Shown here: positions 17,251-25,455 of the stretch, in pieces
Position numbering within the stretch: position 1 is the first letter of the stretch
Layout: each line of letters starts with the position of its first letter
Origin: an uncultured Alistipes sp.
GTDB taxonomy: Bacteria > Bacteroidota > Bacteroidia > Bacteroidales > Rikenellaceae
Length of the DNA: 40,412 nt
Direction: 5' to 3'
Assembly (NCBI GenBank): GCA_949285535.1
Contig: CASDZP010000011.1
Span: forward strand, 1-40,412
Notes under the pieces: generated by a model
Told to the model about the DNA's origin: nothing
Databases searched by the model: none
What the model saw: only the letters and a program-made list of their open reading frames with translations
Made by a program: the position numbers and the translations under genes

Positions 17251-17520
17251 ATGAATCTTAAACCTTTGGCTGACAGAGTCGTAATCGAGCCTAAACCCGC
17301 TGAAACAAAAACCGCAGGCGGATTGATAATCCCCGACAACGCAAAAGAAAAACCCCTTGAAGGTGTGGTTGTGGCAGTAGGTCCCGGCACGGCTGATGTA
17401 AAAATGGAGGTTAAAAACGGCGATACCGTGCTTTACGGCAAATATGCAGGCACCGAGATAACCGTTGGCGGCAAAGAATATCTGATTATGCGTCAGAACG
17501 ACATCCTCGCCATTATCTAA
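17251..17520 (+). CDS. groES: co-chaperonin GroES
   Basis: GroES is the 10-kDa lid of the GroEL folding chamber. The 89 residues start [14 protein letters not shown] and contain the mobile loop around residues 18-32 ([15 protein letters not shown]). It lies 42 nt before groEL as in the usual groESL operon. Both neighbouring gaps carry copies of the dispersed repeat, so this operon is bracketed by that element. Confidence 0.98.
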   Translation: MNLKPLADRVVIEPKPAETKTAGGLIIPDNAKEKPLEGVVVAVGPGTADVKMEVKNGDTVLYGKYAGTEITVGGKEYLIMRQNDILAII

Positions 17521-17541
17521 TCATTATCGCTTAAATTTTAA

Positions 17542-19188
<1,647 letters not shown>

Positions 19189-19200
19189 TGGAAAACATGT

Positions 19201-19266
19201 AATCCCTTTATATGAAGAGGGTCGCGATTTCTTGGTCGCGACCCTCTTCGTATAAAGGGATTTTAT
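19201..19266 (+). terminator. long double-stem terminator after groEL
   Basis: The 14-bp core stem GAAGAGGGTCGCGA/TCGCGACCCTCTTC around TTTCTTGG is extended, past a single T/G mismatch, by AATCCCTTTATA/TATAAAGGGATT. The structure spans about 62 nt (19201-19262) and is followed by TTAT, a poor T-run. It ends the groESL transcript and may also stabilise its 3' end. Confidence 0.8.
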
Positions 19267-19418
19267 GTCTCCCGACGGGCACTCCGTGGGGTCTGCCGAC
19301 GGCGTTACTTTGTCCCTCGACAAAGTAACCAAAACGAGGGGGCATAGCCCCTTTTGACCATGTCATATTCATTTGGCTCATTGCCTTTTGCGAAGTCGGC
19401 GTCTGTCGTGGTATAGCC
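19267..19418 (-). repeat. dispersed intergenic repeat, copy B
   Basis: Read on the minus strand, this copy has the order GGCTAT, GACTTC, TATGACATGG, GGGGCTATGCCCCC, the TTACTTTGTC hairpin and GCCCGTCGGGAGAC. The hairpin loop is GAGG here instead of GAGT, while the stem is unchanged. It begins immediately after the groEL terminator. Confidence 0.9.
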
Positions 19419-19608
19419 TTTCGATAAGAGAAGCGGACGTGAATTTGGTGAGATTGGTGAAATTGGGTGGGTGATGTATTGATAGGTTAGGTGGGGATTT
19501 TGTGAGGATTTTTATTATATTTGTCGCCGCATGTCGAAGATGTGTAGTTTTTTGATTGTTGAATGTTGAAAATTGTAATTTGTAAATAGGTTCTTCAAAA
19601 AGAAACTC
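19419..19608 (+). promoter_or_regulatory. GH31 upstream region with -7 box
   Basis: TATATTTG at 19516-19523 is an exact -7 consensus. A TTTG occurs only 13 nt upstream, so the -33 element is unclear. The expected leader to the GH31 start is about 80 nt and AT-rich. Nothing else recognisable was seen in this stretch. Confidence 0.5.
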
Positions 19609-21762
19609 ATGAAAAACGTTACAAAAATCTTGTTGGTCGTGTCGTTGTTCTCTTTGTTGTCATGCGGAGAGTCGGCAAAAAAGACTTCGGAACACGAAAC
19701 GGTGAAGGTAGCCGCGGGTGTGTGGAAATTGACTTCGGGAACACCCGAAAAGGTTAATCTGTTGAGTGAACTGTCAGTTACGCCGAAGTTGGAGGCGATA
19801 GATGCGATGGGTGAGGCGGAACTGCCTGTCACGATGGATGAAATAAGCGTGAAACAGCGTGACGGTAAGACGTATATACGTTTCCCGCTTGAGAAAGATG
19901 AAAAGATATTCGGTCTAGGTCTTAATTTTAAGACGGTCGAACAGCGTGGCAGAATAATGCGTCTGCATGTCGATCACTATGCGGGTAAGGATGACGGACG
20001 TACCCATGCTCCCGTGCCTTTCTTTGTGTCGTCACGCGGTTACGGAGCGTTGATAAACAGCGCGCGTTACATCGACGTGTGGGCGGGTACGAGTGTACGT
20101 AAGGATAGTGAGAATCCGCCCGTGGTGCGAGACCGTAACACCGATAAGGATTGGGAAGCTCAGCCCTATTCGGATAATCTGGAGTTTCTCGTTCCCGCTG
20201 ACGGAGTGGAGATAATATTGTTTGCGGGTGACGATATGCTCGACGTGGTTCGCCGATTCAATCTGTATAACGGCGGCGGAGTGTTGCCCCCGAAATGGGG
20301 TCTCGGCTTCTGGCACCGTGTGCCCACACTCTATTCCGACAAGGAGGTGTTGGCGGAGGTAGCCGATTTCGAGAGACACGATTTCCCGTTGAGCGTAATC
20401 GGTCTTGAACCCGGATGGATGTCGAGAGCATATCCGTGTACATACGAGTGGGATTCGACCCGATTCCCTAAACCGAAAGAGTTTGTCGGCGCGTTGAACG
20501 ACAAGAACATAAAAACGAACGTCTGGATTAACGGTTATGTGTCGCCCGACGGAGAACTCTACTCAAAGATATATCCATATACGGGAAGTCATACCGTATG
20601 GTGCGGTATCGTACCCGACTATTCGATGAAAGAGGCGCAGGATATTTTGTCGGCTCATTTCAGAAAACATCAGCTCGACATCGGGGTCAGCGGTTACAAA
20701 ATGGACGAGAATGACGGTTTCGACTCGTGGCTGTGGCCCGATGTGGCGGAGTTCCCGTCAGGAAACAGTGCCGAACAGATGCGTCAGATATACGGAGCGT
20801 TGATGCAGAATCTGACGACAAAAATGTATAGGGACGAGAACAAGCGAACATACGGACTTGTGCGTTCAAGCAACGCTGGTACGTCATCTTTCCCTTATGT
20901 TCTCTATAACGACTATTATAATCACCGTGATTTTATAACGGCTCTTATCAACAGCTCGTTTATCGGAGTGCTGTGGACTCCGGAGGTGCGTTCCTCTAAA
21001 AATTCCGAAGATTGGCTGAGACGTATGCAGACCGTATGTTTCTCACCCGTGGCTATGCTTAACGCATGGGCGGACGGTACAAAACCGTGGTCGTTCCCCG
21101 ATGTTACGGAAGAGGTGAACGATGTGGCAAAACTGCGCATGAGGCTTATCCCGTATCTTTACACCGCTTTTGCCGATTACGCCTTTTACGGTACACCTCC
21201 CATGAGAGCGATGAATCTCGAAAAAGGTTATTTCGCGGCTGACCAGATAACTAAAAAAGAGTTTGACGGCACGGACAATCCTTATGCCATGGCTGTGCGC
21301 AGAGAGGTGAAAGACCAATTCATGGTGGGGGATAATCTGCTCGTTGCGCCGCTTTTCGCGGGAGACAAAGAGCGTACCGTCGTGTTGCCTGAAGGCAAAT
21401 GGTACGATTTCTATACGGGTGAATTGGCTGGCGAGAGTGAGGTGATAACCGTCAACGGTGACACAAAGAGAATCCCCGTTTATGTCAAAGACGGCGGTAT
21501 CGTTCCGTTATGGCCCGCCGAAGCAAAAACGGACGGCAGGAAATATCCGTTGGAGATAAGACATTACGGTTTCAAACCGTCAACTTATGAGCTTTATGAC
21601 GATGACGGAGAGACATACGACTATGAAAAAGGCGACTATGTACGCATCACGCTGAAAGTCGATGTCGATGCCGACGGCAACAAGAGCGGAAGCGTAACGG
21701 TGCCCGACGGTAAGACGGCGTGGTCGTATGACGGTTACGATTTCAGGTTTATGACAAAATAG
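19609..21762 (+). CDS. GH31 alpha-glycosidase, lipoprotein
   Basis: This is a 717-residue family 31 glycoside hydrolase (alpha-glucosidase/alpha-xylosidase group) acting on alpha-linked sugars outside the cytoplasm. The lipobox SLLSC places the lipid-bearing Cys at 19. An N-terminal beta domain (about 80-220) precedes the TIM barrel (about 225-560). The nucleophile is Asp366 in GYKMDEND, and the acid/base is probably the Asp of YNHRDF or a nearby acidic residue. C-terminal beta domains complete the fold. The substrate is not decided by sequence; the KMDEND form is common in alpha-xylosidase-like members. No SusC/SusD genes are adjacent, so this is not a full utilisation locus. Confidence 0.92.
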   Translation: MKNVTKILLVVSLFSLLSCGESAKKTSEHETVKVAAGVWKLTSGTPEKVNLLSELSVTPKLEAIDAMGEAELPVTMDEISVKQRDGKTYIRFPLEKDEKIFGLGLNFKTVEQRGRIMRLHVDHYAGKDDGRTHAPVPFFVSSRGYGALINSARYIDVWAGTSVRKDSENPPVVRDRNTDKDWEAQPYSDNLEFLVPADGVEIILFAGDDMLDVVRRFNLYNGGGVLPPKWGLGFWHRVPTLYSDKEVLAEVADFERHDFPLSVIGLEPGWMSRAYPCTYEWDSTRFPKPKEFVGALNDKNIKTNVWINGYVSPDGELYSKIYPYTGSHTVWCGIVPDYSMKEAQDILSAHFRKHQLDIGVSGYKMDENDGFDSWLWPDVAEFPSGNSAEQMRQIYGALMQNLTTKMYRDENKRTYGLVRSSNAGTSSFPYVLYNDYYNHRDFITALINSSFIGVLWTPEVRSSKNSEDWLRRMQTVCFSPVAMLNAWADGTKPWSFPDVTEEVNDVAKLRMRLIPYLYTAFADYAFYGTPPMRAMNLEKGYFAADQITKKEFDGTDNPYAMAVRREVKDQFMVGDNLLVAPLFAGDKERTVVLPEGKWYDFYTGELAGESEVITVNGDTKRIPVYVKDGGIVPLWPAEAKTDGRKYPLEIRHYGFKPSTYELYDDDGETYDYEKGDYVRITLKVDVDADGNKSGSVTVPDGKTAWSYDGYDFRFMTK

Positions 21763-21775
21763 AACGGATTTTTAT

Positions 21776-21826
21776 TTGCCCGACAGACTGACGAGAATGT
21801 CAACTGTCGGGCAATTTTGTTTTTTG
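21776..21826 (+). terminator. terminator after the GH31 gene
   Basis: TTGCCCGACAG (21776-21786) pairs with CTGTCGGGCAA (21804-21814), with an inner TGAC/GTCA helix. TTTTGTTTTTTG follows at 21815. Confidence 0.85.
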
Positions 21827-22094
21827 TTTGTTGCCGTTATGTCTATATGGGATGCGGGGTGTAAAAACAGTCTGTTTTTAGGTCTGAATAACACATGTTT
21901 TTACTTGCAGAAGTCGTGAAAATTTGCGAATATTGCATATGTCCGTTTTTGTGAGTGCGAGCGGGGTATAGGTCGTTTTTTAAGCTCGGATTCGATGCTT
22001 TTATGTCATCTGTCCGATTGGCTTTCCGCTTGGCACGGCTTTTGAGAATAATGTTTTGGCATTCAATTACGTAAAACGAAAAAACATTATAAAA
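21827..22094. other. gap between GH31 and choloylglycine hydrolase genes
   Basis: No gene is seen. An 8-bp hairpin TAAAAACA-gtc-TGTTTTTA lies at 21862-21880. The promoter of the downstream gene should be here but no exact TTTG/TAnnTTTG pair was found. In-frame codons run upstream of the next gene from 22056, but they precede its signal peptide and are unlikely to be translated. Confidence 0.4.
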
Positions 22095-23177
22095 ATGAAA
22101 AAATTATTATTGACCGTGTCCGCATTCTTTCTGTTTATGATTGCGGGAACCGACAGGGCGGAAGCCTGCACGGGGATTACTCTCAAAACCGTCAATGGTG
22201 GTAATGTGATGGCACGAACGATAGAGTGGGGCGGCAGTAACCTTAACAGCGTATATGTAGTCGTTCCTAAAAAATATCGTCAGAAGTCATACGCGCCCGA
22301 TGGCGGCGAGGGTATGGAGTTCGAGGCATTATACGGATATGTGGGTTTGTCTGTGGAGAAAGAGGAGTTTGTGGCGGAAGGCATAAATCAGGCTGGTTTG
22401 TCCGCAGGATTGTTCTATTTTCCCAATTCGGGCGGTTATGAGACATTTAACCCTGAATTGAGAGAGAACACAATCGCAGACCTTCAGCTGGTAGCCCTGG
22501 TGCTGTCGCGTTGCGCCGATGTCGAAGAGGTCAAGGATTTGCTCGGTAAAGTTCATGTTGTTGGTATAGACCCGCGCGCGTCAACCGTACATTGGCGATT
22601 CGCCGACGCATCGGGCCGTCAGGTCGTTCTCGAAATTATCGACGGAAAGGTCAGGTTTTATGAGAACAAACTCGGTGTGCTCACAAACTCGCCTGACTTC
22701 GATTGGCAGATGAAAAATCTCAATAATTATGTTAACCTCTTTGCGGGTACTTCCGACGCGCGTGATTTCGGCGGTGTGGAGCTGTCGTCATTCGGTGCGG
22801 GTAGCGCGATGCTCGGTCTGCCCGGAGACGTGACGCCTCCGTCAAGATTCGTTAGGGCGGCTTTCTTCCAGACAACAGCACCCGTTCTCAAAACAACGGA
22901 TGAGAGTGTGGCTCAGGCGTTCCAGATATTGAACAACTTTGACATACCCATAGGCGTTGAGTTTAAGGCGGGACAGACGCCGACCGATATACCGAGCGCG
23001 ACACAATGGACATCGGCGAGCCTGCCCGTCGAGAAGAAGATATATTATCGAACGATGTATAACTCGACGATAAGGTGCATAGACCTCAATACGATAGATT
23101 TCGGTAAGGTTAAATATCGTGCCGTACCGCTCGACGCGGAGAGACGTCAGCCCGTTGAGACGATAACCGTAAAATAG
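22095..23177 (+). CDS. choloylglycine hydrolase family (bile salt hydrolase / penicillin V acylase-like)
   Basis: This Ntn-hydrolase family enzyme cleaves linear amides such as conjugated bile salts, penicillin V or acyl-homoserine lactones. I start at ATG 22095 (360 residues), giving a typical signal peptide ending AEA directly before Cys25. Cleavage there exposes the N-terminal nucleophilic Cys (CTGITL) required by the family. The Arg of ARTIEW (Arg41) and the Asn of LTNSPDFDW match conserved active-site positions; the residue three after Arg41 is Glu, where many bile salt hydrolases have Asp. It is predicted to be periplasmic. Substrate preference between bile salts and other amides cannot be told. 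Confidence 0.88.
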   Translation: MKKLLLTVSAFFLFMIAGTDRAEACTGITLKTVNGGNVMARTIEWGGSNLNSVYVVVPKKYRQKSYAPDGGEGMEFEALYGYVGLSVEKEEFVAEGINQAGLSAGLFYFPNSGGYETFNPELRENTIADLQLVALVLSRCADVEEVKDLLGKVHVVGIDPRASTVHWRFADASGRQVVLEIIDGKVRFYENKLGVLTNSPDFDWQMKNLNNYVNLFAGTSDARDFGGVELSSFGAGSAMLGLPGDVTPPSRFVRAAFFQTTAPVLKTTDESVAQAFQILNNFDIPIGVEFKAGQTPTDIPSATQWTSASLPVEKKIYYRTMYNSTIRCIDLNTIDFGKVKYRAVPLDAERRQPVETITVK

Positions 23178-23251
23178 TGTGAAAATTTTTCCCGAAAGTA
23201 ATGGACGTTTCATGTGTATGGGCTTTCGGGGGAATGCAGGCGGACAATGTA

Positions 23252-23602
23252 ATGAACAAAGATAAAATTTATGACATGCCCTTTTCGAGGGTATATGGTC
23301 TTCTTGTGGACAAAGTCGTACGCAAGGGGCGCACACGTGATGAGGTCGATTGCGTTATGTCGTGGTTTACGGGATACGGAAAGGATGAGATAAGCGGACT
23401 TGCCGCCTCTCAAATCAGCTATGCCGACTTTTTCGAGAACGCGCCCGAACTTAACAGCCAGAGATATAAGATTACGGGACGTGTCTGCGGTGTGAAGGTG
23501 GAGGAGATAGACGAACCTCTCATGCAGGAGATACGCCGTGTCGATAAACTGGTGGACGAACTTGCGGCGGGTAAGAGCATGGATAAGATTTTGCGGAAAT
23601 AA
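23252..23602 (+). CDS. DUF2200 family protein
   Basis: This 116-residue soluble protein of the DUF2200 family has no known function. The family signature is clear: DKIYDMPFSRVYGLLVDKV then KGRTRDEVDCVMSWFTGY. I start at ATG 23252, where family similarity begins, rather than 51 nt upstream. It lies 74 nt after the choloylglycine hydrolase gene on the same strand, with a weak hairpin (CCCGAAAG/CTTTCGGG, 23191-23230) between, so cotranscription is uncertain. Confidence 0.85.
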   Translation: MNKDKIYDMPFSRVYGLLVDKVVRKGRTRDEVDCVMSWFTGYGKDEISGLAASQISYADFFENAPELNSQRYKITGRVCGVKVEEIDEPLMQEIRRVDKLVDELAAGKSMDKILRK

Positions 23603-23763
23603 TAGAGTGTGTGCGGGGAGGAATATTGTTTTTGACCGATGAAAACATTATCTTCGTAAGCCGAAAATATTTCCGGCGATTTTTGCCGCTCAATCGTGAA
23701 AGAGATTGTGACGGAATGAAATAGCGTGATGAATATAAAATATAAAAATAAAAACTTGAAATC

Positions 23764-24222
23764 ATGTCAATAGAAGCACAAATCAACGAAGGAATCAAGG
23801 ATGCGATGAAAGCCCATGACAAGATAAGGCTTGAGGCTTTGCGCAATGTCAAGAAAGTGATACTCGAAGCCAAAACCAAGCCCGGAGCGGGTGGTGGCGA
23901 ATTGTCGGACGAGGAGTGCATGAAAATCATAAAAAACCTCGCTAAACAGAGTACGGAATCGGCTGCCATATATAAAGAGCATGGTAGGGAGGATTTGTAT
24001 GAGCAGGAGGCTGGTCAGCTTGCCGTTTTGAACAGCTTTTTGCCCAAACAGCTTACTGCGGAGGAGCTTGAACGTGAAGTTCGAGCCATAATTGCCGAAG
24101 TCGGCGCCACTTCCATGAAAGAGATGGGCAAGGTTATGGGTGTCGCGTCCAAAAAACTTGCGGGCGTTGCTGACGGCGGTGCTATTTCAGCCGTTGTCAA
24201 AAACATTCTCGGCTCTCTTTAA
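23764..24222 (+). CDS. GatB/YqeY domain protein
   Basis: This 152-residue stand-alone YqeY-type protein resembles the tail domain of the amidotransferase subunit GatB and may bind tRNA; its role is not established. The sequence is mainly helical, with the family segments ALRNVKKVILEAK, LVIK-like KQSTESAAIYKEHGREDL and the C-terminal MGKVMG…DGGAISAVVKNIL. A possible promoter is TATCTTCG at 23649-23656 with one mismatch. Copy C of the dispersed repeat begins 7 nt after its stop. Confidence 0.93.
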   Translation: MSIEAQINEGIKDAMKAHDKIRLEALRNVKKVILEAKTKPGAGGGELSDEECMKIIKNLAKQSTESAAIYKEHGREDLYEQEAGQLAVLNSFLPKQLTAEELEREVRAIIAEVGATSMKEMGKVMGVASKKLAGVADGGAISAVVKNILGSL

Positions 24223-24228
24223 TTTACA

Positions 24229-24379
24229 GGCTATCGCTTTACGATGCCGACTTCCCGAAAGACAATGAGCCAACCGAATATGACATGGGGGGAAGGGGCT
24301 GTGCCCCCTCGTTTTGGTTACTTTGTCGAGTGACAAAGTAACGCCGTCGGCAGACCCCTCGGAGAGCCCGTCGGGAGAC
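24229..24379 (+). repeat. dispersed intergenic repeat, copy C
   Basis: This copy has the GGCTAT start, TATGACATGG, GGGGCTGTGCCCCC, the hairpin TTACTTTGTC-GAGT-GACAAAGTAA with the outer G-C pair, and the GCCCGTCGGGAGAC end. It begins 7 nt after yqeY and runs directly into the left arm of the large palindrome at 24382. Confidence 0.9.
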
Positions 24380-24381
24380 AG

Positions 24382-24578
24382 GATATTTGGCAGGAAGCGG
24401 ACGCATATATGTGAAATTTGCGGGTGTGGAGCCTCGATAGTCACAATTAAAACAGAAAACGGATATTGCAAACTATTCCGCATAGTTTGTAATATCCGTT
24501 TTCTGTTTTATATTTGTGACAGACGAGGCTCCACACCCGCAAATTTCACATATATGCGTCCGCTTCCTGCCGAATATC
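24382..24578. repeat. 197-bp imperfect palindrome over the nuclease promoter and start codon
   Basis: The left arm (24382-24475) is the inverted copy of the right arm (24483-24578), with about five mismatches and a 2-nt gap; the loop is TTCCGCA. The right arm contains the -33 and -7 promoter boxes, the ATG at 24554 and the first eight codons of the nuclease-like gene. The left arm holds the mirror-image ATG and codons, but its -7 box has lost two bases and no longer fits the consensus. Confidence 0.95.
24486..24516 (+). promoter_or_regulatory. promoter of the nuclease-like gene, inside the palindrome
   Basis: TTTG (24486-24489), a 19-nt spacer and TATATTTG (24509-24516) are an exact match to the Bacteroidota promoter. 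Predicted transcription starts near 24520, so the mRNA holds only the right arm and cannot form the long hairpin. Confidence 0.75.
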
Positions 24579-25288
24579 TTTTGCTTAAACGGGTGGGAGA
24601 GGCTCTTGGGGAGCTTCTATCGTCGTGTGAGCGAAAAGAGGTGTTGAGGCTTTGTGACCTCTATGCCTATGTATCTCATAAAAAAGAGTTTAGGGAGAAA
24701 TTTCCCGATTCGGTCTCTTTCAGCCGCTTTATGCGTTCTATGTATGACCGCGGCATCCTTAAAAGCATAATCAAAAACTGCCATGTCGATACCTCGATAC
24801 GTTCGAGATACCAATGGTATTTCTATCCGTCAGGATATAAGGTCTATGCCGAAAAATCACCGTTGGAGAAGAACGTGGCGCAGACCGTTCCAGTCACACC
24901 CGAACTGTCGGAGGAGGGACGACGGTTCGTGGCGACAAACGGAGTGGGGGTGCGCTCGATGCAGGAGTTGTTTATCTATAATAAACTGTTGGCGGTGGGC
25001 TTCTTTGCCGTATTCTATGAGCGTCCTTTTGTTATCGGCAGACATAGGTTTCACCCCGATTTTACCATATACAACAAGCTGACGGGCGGTGTTTTCTATT
25101 GGGAGCATTTCGGCATGACCGAAAATCCGCTCTATTCGGAACGAATGGAGTCGAAGTTGTCGGAGTACAAACGATGCGGCTATGTAGATATATACGAGGG
25201 TGGAACGCTGGCTGTCACCGTCTATCATGACGAGGCGCAGTTCGCCGCGTCCGTCGATAAGACGATATTGGAGATGATGAAAGAGTGA
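24554..25288 (+). CDS. putative PD-(D/E)XK nuclease-like protein
   Basis: This 244-residue soluble protein of unknown role starts at the first ATG after a good promoter; the longer upstream frame runs back through the palindrome and repeat and is not credible. Residues 1-100 look helical, possibly winged-helix. Residues about 130-210 show a nuclease-like core: Glu138 in SMQELFIYN, Asp169 in HPDFTI, and Glu184-His185 in FYWEHFGM, followed by KLSEYKRCGY. This order (E, PDF, WEH.GM) is seen in PD-(D/E)XK-type domains linked to helicases and in uncharacterised proteins. The usual catalytic Lys is replaced by His in that motif. No helicase or defence partner is adjacent. Confidence 0.6.
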   Translation: MRPLPAEYLLLKRVGEALGELLSSCERKEVLRLCDLYAYVSHKKEFREKFPDSVSFSRFMRSMYDRGILKSIIKNCHVDTSIRSRYQWYFYPSGYKVYAEKSPLEKNVAQTVPVTPELSEEGRRFVATNGVGVRSMQELFIYNKLLAVGFFAVFYERPFVIGRHRFHPDFTIYNKLTGGVFYWEHFGMTENPLYSERMESKLSEYKRCGYVDIYEGGTLAVTVYHDEAQFAASVDKTILEMMKE

Positions 25289-25326
25289 AACAGCCGCAAG
25301 ATGTGGTGTGTACGGATAACGGGCGG

Positions 25327-25357
25327 TTTGGTTTTTCGACCAAAGTTTCTAAATTTG
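25327..25357 (+). promoter_or_regulatory. promoter of the GH2 gene
   Basis: TTTG (25327-25330), a 19-nt spacer and TAAATTTG (25350-25357) exactly match the Bacteroidota promoter. The leader to the GH2 start would be about 95 nt. Confidence 0.75.
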
Positions 25358-25455
25358 TGTTTGTGATGTCCGAAAATAGCTCAAAGTATTGCTTTATGGG
25401 CAAAAAACGATGTTTTCGGAGCGTTTGAACGGCTAAAACCACTTAAAAACATAAA

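Noticed and set aside
22056..22094. 13-codon extension of the choloylglycine hydrolase
   Set aside because: It would put a charged segment before an ideal signal peptide that starts at ATG 22095.
23191..23230. Terminator between choloylglycine hydrolase and DUF2200 genes
   Set aside because: The 8-bp stem has a 24-nt loop and no following T-run on either strand.
24314..24553. 80-codon upstream extension of the nuclease-like gene
   Set aside because: It would start in the dispersed repeat, cross the whole palindrome and lie upstream of an exact promoter; similarity to nuclease-like proteins begins after ATG 24554.
24382..24578. Invertible promoter (phase switch)
   Set aside because: Phase-variable promoters lie between short inverted repeats. 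Here the promoter is inside one arm, the loop is 7 nt, and no recombinase gene is nearby.
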